DNA of 64,000 nucleotides from Sycon ciliatum (Eukaryota; Porifera; Calcarea; Leucosolenida; Sycettidae): NCBI RefSeq assembly GCF_964019385.1, contig NC_088651.1, forward strand, positions 6,681,060-6,745,059, given 5' to 3'. Of the stretch, positions 40,301 through 54,500 are shown piece by piece. Made by a program: the position numbers and the translations under genes. Positions within the stretch are counted from its first letter, which is position 1; the number at the start of each line of letters is the position of its first letter. Under the pieces are notes generated by a model, which worked only from the letters and a program-made list of their open reading frames with translations, made no database searches and was not told the origin of the DNA.

Positions 40301-43300
40301 ACTCCATTTGAGTACGTTGCGTGTCGCATGTGGCAAAAGTTAAACTGTCTTCAACGTCGGCGATAGGTGCCTTGCGACTGCATGCGACAGCTCGCGTCAG
40401 GCAGTTTCTTGTCGTAACTGCCGCAGATTGCGTGTCACGTCGCGCAAAAAGTTGTATTGTGAATCGGCATTCGGGACACAGAGGGTGAAACACAACTAAG
40501 AGCCAATCAGAATGTGCAACAGGAATGAACCACCAGTGTCAGTGTGTGAACAGACTGTAAATGTGTGACAGTATCAAAAAATCACAGTTCCCGTGAGACT
40601 CGGCTGGAAGCTGAGTTTTCCGCATCCGAAGGAACGCCACCGCCCTCTAGGATCAAGGCGCAGATGCAGCTCCTAAGCGGTGGCAATGGGAATGGGATTT
40701 TGGTCTTTGACCACTTTGTGGTGGGTGACAGTATCAAAGGAGAGACACAATGAGAAGGTGACAACTTGGCAGTGGTAGTGTAAACTGTTAAAGGGACTGG
40801 CCCCCTCCCCCTTTACCCTGCCCCCCCCCCCCCCTGCCCTTCCCCATTCAGCGTGAGGCTGGTTACAGCCACAGTGCGTCTTACGTGACAAACTGTGAGG
40901 TATCGATTCGGGCGTTGAACGAAAGAGCGTTGGCTCGGACGAAGGCAATGTATCTGTCCAGTAGCACTCCGCCGTTCGTGGTGAGTGTAAACGGGTCCGA
41001 GCCAGAGAACTGTGCCAGACCACTGAGTGACACTCGCATGTTGATGGAGTTGTATGCCTGCGCAGTACAAAAGATCATGCACACAATCGTGCTAGCTATT
41101 AGTCGTAAGTTAGCTCAAACCACTCTGGACATAGAACCCTGTTATATATGTACTCTTGGTATTTTACATGTTTTTGCCATGAAACTCTGGGTACTGTTAC
41201 AACGACACAGCCCTTTTTTACTTCCTTTTGTGTACCTCTTGCGCACTACGCTCTGCCCATTACGGGCATTTAAGCAATATTGCAGGTTGAACTCATGTGT
41301 ACTGTGCCTAGTAGTAGTAATAATTATATCTACCTCTCCAGCACTAGCATGATCACACTGAGCGCATTCGCCTGGATCAATTCGGTATGGACTCAAACTG
41401 GACACAGACAATGGTCCACTGTACACTCACATTTCTCTTATCTGGACCCCAAACTGTTACCCTGACCCCAAACCGTTACTTGGACCCCAAACTGTTACCC
41501 GGACCTGTTACCCGGACCTGTTACCCGGACCTGTTACCCGGACCCCAAACTGTTACCCGGACCTGTTACCCGGACCTGTTACCCGGACCCCAAACTGTTA
41601 TCTGGACCCCAAACTGTTATCTGGACCCCAAACTGTGACCCGGACCCCAAACTGTTACCCGGACCTGTTACCCGGACCTGTTACCCGGACCTGTTACCCG
41701 GACCTGTTACCCGGACCTGTTACCCGGACCCCAAACTGTTATCCAGACCCCAAACTGTTATCTGGACCCCAAACTGTGACCCGGACCCCAAACTGTTACC
41801 CGGACCTGTTACCCGGACCCCAAACTGTGACCCGGATCCCAAACTGTTATCCGGCACCCTGTGGATGAGGTTAGTGGATATATATCTACTTTGCCATTTT
41901 TTGTTGAAATAGTGCCAGTCATAGGCCAGGTCTCCCGTCCTGCCCCATCAAAATGTACGTGATTCAGTGTTACGGACATTCGAAGTAACGTGGGTAGTGC
42001 CTGGTCCCGGATTGCAAGTACAGTCAAATCTGCCGTTAGCGACCTCTGCTGTAGGCGACCATCTACCGTTAGCGACCGATTTTCCGTGCACCGACGGTTT
42101 CACATACAAATTGATCTGTCCAGAGCGACCATCTGCTGTACGCGACCAGCGATCGCGATTTCATGCACGGTGGCTGCATTCAAATCTGCTGTCAGCGACC
42201 GCGACCCACGTTCAGTCAGGTGCAAAACTGTACTTGCCAGTGCGCTGTCAACTGCAAGGTGTGAAAATGCGCTGTCTTGCAAGTGCAGTCGACTGGCCCT
42301 GGAACCCCTATATTCTATTGAATATCCAATAAAATGATATTAAAAATCACATTATTCTCGTCGATTTGAGTACGGCATAATATGCATGCCCAGTATGCTG
42401 GATTTACCATACATCTGCCGTAAGAGACCATCTGCCGTAAGAGACCGCTTTTTCTTGCACCAAGGGGCGGTCGCTTACGACAGATTTGACTGTATTACTG
42501 AGAGAGATGTGCATGTACATGTATCATGACATTCGCTACATATGGGTTTGTTGTGCTTGAGTAGGCATGGGGAGTGAACAATATGAGCTGAAACATACGC
42601 ATGGTTTAAAAGCCTGTCTCGTATAGAAGCCTGTATTGAATGCAAGCCTGGTGTTTAAGATACACTGTCAGCACATAATCCTAGCTTAGTGTTGACATAC
42701 ATAGATATACGTGGTTTGAATAGAAGCCTACCACTGAGAATGGGCTGGAGGGTATACGCGACATTACGGAATACACAAGTCCCCTGTCCACTGCATTAAG
42801 ACTTGAGCAATGCTGAGATGATGCTCGCACTTACCAAGTCCATAATGTTAACTGCTTGATGGATGAAGTCCTCAGCAGCCGACACACTCCCGCCAACTAG
42901 GTTGATCTGCCAAAGCACCCCATCCACAATTGCATGAAGTATTCAGCAGCGGCTTAAAAATGTCAAGCTTCCCCCAGCACCAAACTATGGTCGTGAGTCA
43001 AACAGCACAGGTCTCGCTAATCCGGCAGGAGGAATCGGCGACAGACGGTAGCATACTAACAAGAAGAAATCTGTCTTTTTAAAAATAGAAAATGTTCTAC
43101 AGAAATTGATTCTTAAGGCCGACTCATACTTCATTTCGCGTACGGGAAACGCGTCGCGTCGCGAAAAAGGTGATCTGAGCTCAACTATCTCGCATACGGG
43201 AAATCCATCGCGCTACCGTCGCGTGACTTTCCCGTACGCAAAATGAAGTATGAATCGGCCTTAACACTGTTGCCAGTGAGCTTGAGAATGAGCGAAAATG

Positions 43301-44358
43301 TTTACCTCTGGTACACGTAAACCAGTCGATTTCGGGGAATCGTTATGTTTGCGGTTCGTTAGAATAATGACTTTTACAGTATGCTAGCATAAAAACTAAA
43401 AACTTAGCCCCATGCTTGGTCGAAACCATCATAAAAGCCGTGTTTGATTGAAGCTTGGCAAACATACATGGTACATCTCCAGCATAATAATGCTGTATGC
43501 CGCCTACTGTCAGTCAGCAAATATTCGGTGCAGGTTTATTTTCGGCTATTTTCGGCCTGATCATATGTATAGGATATACCCTGAGCTGGAGTGTATATCC
43601 GACTTATACCTACCTCAGTCTGAATCCTAAAAAGGAGAATATATTAACAGGAATAGTGACTGAATACTCACAAATCGTCGGTCCGTAATGACGAGGAAGT
43701 CAATGACACGCCTAACACCGGAGTTTGGACCGAGGATTGTTTGCCGTTTCATCTGCAGGGGGCACGCATGACATAGGGCATGTTTGATTGGTAGGATCGG
43801 GATCTAGATCAACCGGATCCACTGGATTCACACCCTTTCGATTGGTCGAATCCGGATTCGGATCCGTTGGATTTGGATCCGGTCAACCCACTTCGGGGCG
43901 CAGGGTTGACCGAATCCAACGGATCCTTTTTTGCCAAAAAATGTACTCTGTACGTGATGCGTGTACAAATGGTGGGAATAAAAGCGACGGTGCAGAAATT
44001 GTTGCTTTCTCTCATGGAAACCCTCAAAAATCACTCAAATTCCAGATTCGATCAATGGCAGTGTTTGATTGGACCTTGGTGGATCCAAAGGATCCACTCA
44101 ATCGATCTGGATCCGGATCCAACCAATCGACCATGCCCATAGATACCATCCAGAACATGCACCACTTCAACAGAGGTTGTGTATATAGGGTGAATGTGCA
44201 AGCCATCAACAGGAAAAGGTTATCAGTATGTATGCTACCCCTCCCATGCACACTCCTATGCACAGTCACAGACAGATACGCAAAAGCGCACACGCAAGCA
44301 TGCACATGCGTACATACGCGCGCACCCACTGCACCATATGGGACACGCACGCACGCAT

Positions 44359-44400
<42 letters not shown>

Positions 44401-45565
44401 ACACACACACACACACACCACGGCTGACCAGTTAGTGGTCTCTCACTAGCTGGTACGTGCATCCATCTGGAATTCCTGTAGCCTTGCTTACCCGACCATG
44501 CAGATCCTCTCCAATGATCTTTGGAGCTACCTGGTCCATTGGATGATCAAGATAAGACTCATGACCCTCGCTATGATTGGTTCCTGTTCAAGGTCAAGGA
44601 TAGAAATTCAGAAAGAAAATAATGTTTGAGTAAAAACTACACACATAAATACACTAAAAAAAGAGCACGCGTCATAGCTTAGTGGTAGAGTATTGCTGGC
44701 CATAAGCAAAGGTTCCTGGTAAGAGTCCTGGTGGTGAGTCAATTTTTCTTCAGACTTTTCCCGTTTGCATCTTTCCCTCAAAACCAATTTCACTTCACTG
44801 TTTTCGAAGGACCTGAGATGTGTGCTCTTTCTTAGCATTCCAGCTTTTTTGGGCTCTGAGGAAACATTTAAATACATGTACAAATAGGACACAAACAACA
44901 GACGTGAAACGCTGTGTAGCTGTAACCTAAAGTTCCACGCCTTTCAGCGATCGTCAGACATAGGCATTCAGCTGCTTGGAGCTGCCTCGTCTGGCCCTGT
45001 CTGTGCGCAATAAGATATGTTGGAATTGACCAGGTACATATGGGCTGTCCGGCTGCCAGGATCCACCCCCTGACATTTTGGTGAATTTTGGAAATTTTGG
45101 CAGAAGACTGGGTTCAAGAGTAAAAAATGTATTCGAATAGGAAATTGTTTAGAAGTTGAATTTTATTTTCGACTCGGATGTAGCGTATGTGCGGGCATTT
45201 CACAGACGGTGGTAACTGTGTGTGGTCACGGTAGCCATTGGAAACGCAATGTAGTCACAATGCTAAGTCACAGGAGGGCCCTTTCAAATGCAGCACGAAA
45301 TGCTCTCATGAGAGAGTGCTCGAGCTTGGACTCAAAAGTAAAAGTTCAAACATCGACAATATTATTGTAGAAGGCACCCCAAAATGGTTATCTGCAATCT
45401 TGAGTACTGGTTTGTTCTGGTGTTGGCTTATGTGGCTAGTTCATTTGGGTGTGGGTCTGGAACACCGCTCATACCTGGCCCTGTTATGCATGCTAACATC
45501 TGCAGGCAGGAACCCTCTCCCAGTGCAGACTCTCCTAACGAATCCCTCCCCCCCCCCCCCCCCCC

Positions 45566-45599
<34 letters not shown>

Positions 45600-48500
45600 A
45601 ATGTTTTAAAACACATACAAACACACACATTATACACACACACATACACACAGAGTATTCTTGCATGAGGCCAGCAGAGCATACCGCATCTAGCCCAGGA
45701 GAAGGCGCTATGAGCATCTGCAGTACGGTAGATTATGTGAGACCCGGACATCTGAAAGCACACAGAAGGTGTCATGGGCATTATTTCTATACGGCACAAC
45801 ACTACGTGACACCAGTCTGAAGCAGGGTCTGCTAGCTGAGCTGGTATGATAGACGACAGCAGTGGGTGGGTGTTTGCGTACAACATGGGTTATTTGGGGG
45901 AATATGGATGTCTGACTAAGAGATTATCCTTGTGTATTGCGGTAATATGACTATGATCGCTATGACTCCCCTCAATATTTTCACCGTGTTCCCCCTTATG
46001 TTCAGGCTGCCCGCTTTGGAGCCATCAGTTGCCTGATGATCGTAGTAATATGTGAAACTCAGAGTTGCGACACAGTTTCCAACCTCTCTCTTGTGACTAT
46101 CAAACAAACAGGGAAGACAATAAAATAGTCTATCAGCTGACATGGCAGTGGTCATGGCTCGACCGCTTACCGTGGCATTCTTGTACAGCGGGGCAGTGTT
46201 GTACGCAGTCTCTCCATCGTAGAATGTAGCACTGTGCCAGAATGAGATATGGGAGAAAGAGAAAGAGGGAGACAGAGAGAGACAGAGATAGAAAGAGAAT
46301 GTACTTCTATTTGCTAGTTATCGCACATAGAGAAGTGCTACCCAACAAGTCGAAGAATAGCAAACTTTGAGCCAGCCGCGGTAAGTCAAGAGCTCCTAAA
46401 TGACGTTAATTTTCACTAGTGCTGAAACGATTACGTTTTTTCCTTAGTGGCTTAGCTGATACCATAACGATCGGCTTATCGGCTAAACGATTATTTTTGT
46501 AATTACATCAGTACATGTACATTCTGTGAATTTCAACAAAATTACGAGTCCAACATCGCCAACGACGAAAAGTGGGCGCATAGATCCCGCCACAAGTCTG
46601 TCAGCTGTTCGGATTGACCAGACGAATACAGACAAGACAGAGGCATCTCACTGGTTGCAACCCAAGTGCTGATGGTGCCCTTCGCTTGTGACTTCGCTGA
46701 CTCCGATGATGAAGTCAGGGAAGCCGGCCAGGAGTGCAGATCGGCGGATTTCGACGGATGAGCTGACTTGAGGCACACCAACAAGTAACTAGTTGCTTTT
46801 CCTGTCTATGCTCAAAATAGGCCCAGACGCCAGGCCTAGCTCGTCGTCGAGCAAACTGGTTCGGGAACCGTCGACAGAACGGAAAACATGAAACTGAAGA
46901 CCACTTTACTGTCTTTAGCTCAAGACTACTCGCACGTGGAGGGAACTCCAGCCCCTGCAGCTAGTGTAGACACATACTGAGCCTGCCCGTCCTGCATGCT
47001 GTATGTCAGAATAGTAGTCAGCTCAAAAGACGGCAACAGTGATCGCGCCGATGTTACTCAGATCGCGCTTGTACTTTATACGTACATCGATGTTGCAAGT
47101 GTACTGTCTGTCATGTACATATTCGTGTCGTAGACCCAGGTGCTCGAAGTCCGTACATGGTATCCTAAGTTCGTACGCCCATAATTTCATGTTCTGTTAT
47201 TGTATTCGACTCAAATATTTTATGGAGGGGACAGTGTGGTATGTTCTCCTCGCGTACCAATTTTCAGGGATCTACGATAAGCAGAAGTCCCATACCACGC
47301 GAGTGGGTTTTCGAGTGTCCATACGAAATACAAATTGGGTTACATTTCATGCAAAAATCAACTTTGCCAAGACCGATTTCGAACGGACACAGCGTCAAAC
47401 GGACCTTCACTCAATCATCAAGAGCCAGCTTAGAGCTGACAATGGCCAGAGGAGAAGAATTTACAGAGAACCACCAATCCTTGCAGAAAGGTGGACACTC
47501 CTGGCATCTCCACCACTGTTTTCCCGCGGTTTTCACAGCGCAGCTGCTTCTTCTCTGAGCCGACTAAAACAGCTTGCATTTCGGCAACAAACTACACTTT
47601 TGCAAGAAATACTGGTGGAGGCACATGCCAAACATATCCCTTCGGTGCTTTCGTCGTAACCGATGGATTGCTAGTTAGCAATTAGCGAAATATGTGCGTA
47701 TTTCGAGTCACCTCTGATCAGTACGGACTTAGAGTACCCTCTGCGACACCAAAATTTGATATGAAAAATCAGCGAACTCCAGAGAAACAGATCGGATCGA
47801 AAGATGGCCTGGTTCAATCGAGACTGGCCTCAGAACAAACTTGGACAAGATACCTTCCATCCACGAGCAGGATTCTGGCAAGTGATCATTGCTAGTGTGA
47901 GTTTCAGCTCGGCAAACACACACTGTAAAAGTGTACGGACTTCGAGCACCTGGGTCTACTCGCAACACTTTCGATGCATGCACGCTTTGTGCGACCCCCA
48001 AAAGGGGGGAAATCCCGTACCGAGCGTAAGTACCATTCTACTCGTTTAGCCGATAAAATCGAAATAACCGTTCGATCTATTTCTTATCGAGTAAGTAACG
48101 AGTAATCGATATAATCGTTTCAGCACTAATTTTCACACGTGTTCACACAATGCAAGGGGAGTTGGGGAAGCAGGTTAGCATTGCCATGAGAACAGGTGAG
48201 GGGGGGTTAGGATCAGCAGAGGGGATTGTGAGAGCAGGTGAGGCAGGAGGAGGGGGGGGGGGGGCAGGTGAAGGTAATTGTGGAATCGGGTGAGGATAGG
48301 TGTGAGGTCAGGTGAGAGGATCTGGTCTACTCACGTGAAGCCATCGCAGGTACTAGCAGCCACCCAAGTGTCCTTGCTGTCACCGCGTACAAACCCGTGA
48401 TAATAGCAGACGGACGGAGGTACCTATGCACAGTGTCATGCATAAAACAAGTACACACGAAATTGAATTAAATATACACCTTGTGTGTCACCTTGGTGGA

Positions 48501-51500
48501 CTGTTAGTCATAACTAGTAACTTATAGGTCCTTTTCTCTTTAAATATTACTATCGGCTCAGCATCCGAACACACAAGCGCTTTGTCTGTGCAGACGCCGA
48601 GACCGCCAAGGTCGGCTGAGCAGCAGCGCCCCACCACCACTTTACGCATTCATTCAGGAGCATAGTGGACTTAGTAAAAAATTAATAAAAAATTAACACA
48701 CACACACACACACACATACAAGGAATAGTGATGGCATAACCAAGTCAAATAGATATATGTAACAACTCAGCACACCATAAGCTCTAGGAAGGAAGTCAAA
48801 AAGTTCAGGGAAGATTAATCACAGGCAGCACACCAAAACCTGCAAAGCCTCCCAGTTTCAGTATTCGATCAGATACTAGTACGTCTTAAGCTCACCTTAT
48901 CAAAGATAGGTTTTTTAGTGACCTTGTCTTCCCTGAAGTTCAACGATCTCTCACCAAATGCAACTCTACAAACAAAAAGATAACAGGAGAAACTTGAGCT
49001 CATGCATGTACAGAACATTGACAACATTTAACTCAGATACTGAGCCAATAAAAATATAATTAAAATAGAAGAAATCACATGGAAACGAGTTATGAAGCAA
49101 CTATCCACGACTGATAATAAGCAGTCAGAAAGTGCGATAACAGCGCACAACACCATCCATAACCATAACAGGGCACAAAACTGGAGGTGTGTGAGAGCTA
49201 GGTCTCAGGTCGTCGAATGTCACAGTAACATGTCAGTTGTGTGCCCTGTTATCGCACTTTCTGACTGCTTATTATCTTGTTACAGTCGCGGATAGTTGCT
49301 TCATAACTCGTTTCCATGTGTTTTCTTCTATTTTAATTCACAACATTGACAGATATTACCAGTACACTGAACCAAGAACAGCTGCTACCTCATTGAATTT
49401 AGAGAATACTCCCAACACATCACTGCAGTGACCGCACGTTGCATTGGATATGTGTGAGCGAAATGGATGACGAAAGATATGCTCCTCTCTACTCCATAGT
49501 ACTAACTGCGAATGTATTCCAATGAATTGCCACTCGGCCAACAAGGCTATAATCGGATACAAGAGAATCGGAGGAGCTAGGCTTGGATATATGACCGGAA
49601 GAAGTGCAGTACAAATATGACGTAATGGATATAGGTACACATCACTGTTCACAGGAATACTGTCTCCAGTTCTTCCAAACCATGGATGTTTTGCGTGCAG
49701 CAAAACCATGCTGTGCATTACAAGTCTCTGTGTAATGCCTTACTGGTTCAATAGTAGATCCAAGGTCCATGTCTTGCCAAAACCGGACACATTGATACTT
49801 AGCGTCCCCTTGTACTGAAGCTGTATGCAAGGAATCAAACCAAAACCAAGTAAGTCGAGTGTTTTGTGAGTGATCGCCTCCGGAGTAGGCCAGCTACTAC
49901 ATAACTCCATATTGTAGCAATCTAGCACTCTCGTGTGGGTTAATGCCTTTGCTTTTCGCACTACGCAGAGCTCACTGACTTGTCGGTTTGGGCACTCTGG
50001 CAAGGTACGTTCGGGCTTGGTTTTGGCTCGGCCTCATTTCCTGAATGCTGCGCTGATGGGTCCACAAAGGACGAAACAGTTCTGTCCGCAGATTGAGTAA
50101 CTCCACAGGCTTCAAAGAAAGTCTGAAAAATTCCGCTATCATCATTGCTGCCCATAAGCGAGGTTCTCGGGTTCAATTTCTAGTGGTAGCAGGACGTTTT
50201 CTTCAGACCTTTTCAGTTTCAACTTCCTCAGACATATGACCCTTGATCATGATCCTTTGATCCAGACACACTATATGAGGCCATCGGTATCCTAACCCTG
50301 TGACAACGTTGGGTCCTTGGAGACTCCAAAGTGATGTTCAAGATGCTATAAGTCACCAGGTCAGGTTATGTGCTGGGCAGTGAAGCTCACTCCCCCCCCC
50401 CCCCCCCCCCCCCCCCCCCGTGATTTAGATAGCACTGCACTCTCAAGTGCACGCACAGCGCAGGGTTTGCAGCATTTTCGGGTCATGCAATCCCCAGTGC
50501 TATCCTATCAACAAGAGCGGATTTCTTTACTGCAGCCATAGATAATGCAGTGAAACTCTAATAAGAGCAGGGGGGGGGGGGGGGGCGTCGGACACGGTAC
50601 GGTCACTAGGGTATTGACCGTACCACTTGTTGCCCCAGGTGCCCTGTGCGCGTTTTCCAGCAGCTTGCATATGCCATTGTTACATGTGGAAAACGTGCAC
50701 TTGCGCCATTTCTGGTGTATAAGAATGATCATTCCTCCATTATCATCATTATCATCCTCTACAGGTGCCCTGTGAATCAATAAAATACACTGATCTGGGC
50801 TCTAAATTTCCAACATGTTCGGTCCAGCAAACCCTCCCCACGAGTAAATTGTACTTCAGATGGCTGTCGTGACCGTACCACACTAAATTACCTTCTGACA
50901 TTGCCCCTGTAAGAATCTACAATGATAGTACTACTACCGTAGTAAAGTACCGCCAGAGCGCCCCACCAACGGCGTCCCTTCGTGGTCGCGCTGTGGAGGT
51001 TGTGTCCTGTCTGAAGGTCATACGATACGTACCTTGTACTCACATCGCACACTGTGGAGTCGATCCGTACTCAGTTTACCTTTGAGCTCCACACAAAAAC
51101 ATGCTAAGCGTGACCTCAGTACACTCAGGTTCCCACACCGTACAAACTCTGTTGAACTCTGTCATATGATCTTCCTTTCCCTGGCTGTAAATGTCAAGGT
51201 GGGGTGCTCTCGCGAGACGGGGCGCTCTCGCGGTACTTTACGGTACATGTGCCTATTGTCACAGTATAGAGAAAGGGAAAACCCCTTATCAGTGTCCCAG
51301 GTGTTTCCTATCATGGTCAAGCAATCCGGAGAAGGGTAACTGACCTTCTTGTGTTCCTCCTTCATGATGTGAGCCTTGACATACTGCGGTGTAAAGGAGT
51401 GATGGGCAGATACCTTTGACCTGGGATCTGCAACCAGGCAACGTGATAGAATAAGTGTATGCAAATAGCAAACATAGCAAGCAGCATAATTATTATGATG

Positions 51501-54500
51501 ATCAGAGAGTGAAAATGAACTTGATGTGGCCAGGGATCACCTCGATGGGAAAGGTATTCGTGGATTCGGGGAAGGCGCTTGATATACTTCAAAGTACTAT
51601 AATACCACAGCTACCTGGAAAGCATAACTGTGTTGCTTTCATGGATGTGGCAAATGGGATTTAGGCCTTTGGCCTATGGTTGGTGGATCTGATCTATCCC
51701 CCCCCCCCCCCCACCGTTTAGGAACCCCATCTGACGCCTGATCATGGGGTGGTGGCGTCCCACGGAAGCAGAAAGGTGGTTCTTGACCAGGGAGTTTGTA
51801 CGACTCCTTGTTCTTGACCTGCCCGGTACGCGAACCCGTCAAATTTTAACTTTTAATTTTTCGTGAGTGGCAAGTAAGACCATGATTATACCTTGCATTC
51901 ACTTGAACACCGGTAGGTGCGGCGCACAAATGAGCCGCGTTTGGAGAAGAGGAGCCTATTGGGGGACATGTGCGTGGTCAGCCGCAGAGTTCAGTGGTCG
52001 TGTACTCAGAAGGCAATTTTAGAGAAACAGGTCAACACTATACATGTACATGCACTGGTTTTCCAACCCCCCCCCCCCCCCCCAACCTTCCCAGAACCAC
52101 AAAAAGAGAGGCTTTAAGTAAATTTAGTTGACTAAAGTGGATGTTCCAGGCTGTCTGTGTAGCAGGGTTTAGCTCAGCTACCAGTCGCTTTATTGCACTG
52201 GCTTCAGCTGAGCTGTGTCGCCACTGGAGGACTGGCTAGTAAAGCAGTGTGTGTTTCCTAAGGAGAAATAATGCAGAGGTAGCATCTAGCTGAACTACAT
52301 GGTCCAACGGCAGTGGCTCACCGGCACCATGTAACCATTGCCATTGAAAGCATGCACGGGACAAAGCCCCCCCCCCCCCCCCCCCCCACACACACACACG
52401 CACACACGCACACACTCCCTGATGCAAAGCCAGACTAGTCATGACACATCTGAAGCCATTCTCACTTGCTCTCAACAAGCATAACAACATGTCATTGCCA
52501 GAACCAAGGCACGGGTGACTGCAGTGGACATAGAAATCCGATCGGCCGGATGACCGGGTCCGGCGCCCTGTCTGCTTTTAGCGCATACGGGGTACTGTCG
52601 TCCACGCCGATACACACTGTAAAAATGGACAGCAGTGTTCCCGGCTACAAGGCCCGCGCCCCCTGGCTGCTTGACTTCTCAACGGATGTCTAGGGATTTC
52701 TATGTCGCTACAGTGCATGACCCTTTAAGGATCAAGGTCCTTGAAAGGTGTTGACATTTCTATGGATGCGGAAAACTCGGCCTCTAGAGTCTGACGCGAA
52801 CCGTGAATTTGTTTCAATTTGTTAACAGTATATGACCTGCTGTTCACAACATGTAGCCGCACTCTGGAGCAGGTAATCTTAGATGGCACCAAAACAGGAG
52901 TTTTCAAGTGGCATGCTGTCAACCGTGCTGTCAAGGAGTTCAGGCCAGCTGCATTGAGTGCAGCCGACAGCAGGCGCAGGCGCGTGCCCGTATGGGTTCC
53001 TGGGTGCCCGGAACCCCCCCCCCCTTTTCGCTCAAAATGCAGGATTTTGCTTCATTTTTTGAAAATTTTCCCGGGGGGGTCCCCCCGGAACCCCCCCCCC
53101 CCCTTGAAGGGCACGGGCGCACGCGCCTGTACAGGCATGTTGTTTTTAGGTTGGGTTTTCGGGTTTGGCTCTCTGTGATCCCCTAAACATCAATACAGTG
53201 TAAAGGTTACTGTAAACTTGGAAACGTTTGCAATCCGCAGTCCTCAGCAGCTTTCACAATGGGTGTGAAATGGCAAAAGTAAGCCGGCGCGAAACGTGTA
53301 CCGCAGGAGAAAAGAAACCGAGGAAATTGACTCCAATCACAAACATCTTCAGGTGCAAATTTGTCTGTGCTCGCAAAACATCACAGTTCGCGTCAGACTC
53401 GGCTGGAGGGCAAGTTTCCGCATCGGCAGCAACACCACCACCCTCTAGGATCAAGGCATCCGTAGCAACACCACCACCCTCTAGGATCAAGGCATCCGTA
53501 GCAACACCACCACCGTCTAGGATCAAGGCAGCAACACCACCACCCTCTAGGATCAAGGCGTAGATACAGTTCCTAAAGCGGTGGGAGGTGAGGAGATCAG
53601 ACCCACCAGAATGTGGTGAAAGACCGAAAATCCCATTCGCTGCATACATGCTCGCAGATCGCGGACTAAAACCGGTGTAACCGCTTCCCGGTTCACAGTA
53701 CTGCTACGGTGGCTAAAGGTGTGGCTGCAATAGAATGCATCAACACAACGAACGGCTTGCAGCTATATTCAAATGAGCCTGCAGAGTTGTGACCACTTCA
53801 TTATCTACTGATCCATGCACAGCTCCCAATGTGCTTGAAACTACCAAGCTACGTAATGTATGTCCATGTATGTTTTGCACTACACAGGCTTTATTCCAAT
53901 CCTGCAATTAAAATGGGGAGCCCAAAAGATCAGTGCCATTACCAATATTTTGATATTCAAATTCGAAGGATAGCAAAACTCATTCACACCAGAAAAAACA
54001 TGTCTCATAATCTCTTCATTGGCAGTGCAAAAAGACATTCCCTTTTGAAATGGGTGTGAATCAACCTTCTCCGTATTCTCAAGTGTACTATCACGCCCTA
54101 TACAATATAACCATGGCAAAAGAAATGCAGGTTTCCCATTTCTCTCCAGCAGCCTCAAGAAGCTTGGTATCGCCTTGCTAGGTTCACTGGGGAAACTACA
54201 GCAAGTCAGCTTTATGATGGTTTGTGTTACCTTCCAGGCTTCAAAACATCTCAGAATTGAGCCAAACACACTAAAAGCTGGCTCCAAAAGTCAACAGTTT
54301 CCCTGTCCAGTACAATGAGAGTGATTCATGTATGCTCAGGGCTGGCACTGTTAGAAGCCTGTCGGGTGGGCCACTGGCCCTGGTCAAGCAGCAACAATGT
54401 TCGGCCACTTGAAATCAAGTGACCCTTATGTATAGGCTAAAGTGACACAATCCAGGTTTGGAACTTTTTGGAACTGATCAACAGACCTGGCTGATACAGC

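Noticed and set aside
40000-40493. Possible repetitive structural protein or CRISPR-like array
   Set aside because: The 20-bp units are head-to-tail without spacers; the open frames exist because 20 is not a multiple of 3 and the unit lacks stops in those frames.
45037-45400. Further ADAM exon between exons 8 and 9
   Set aside because: The phases of exons 8 and 9 already match and no splice-bounded frame is present.
49740-50003. ATPase P-loop protein
   Set aside because: Only a loose GFGKT word is present, without Walker B or other support.
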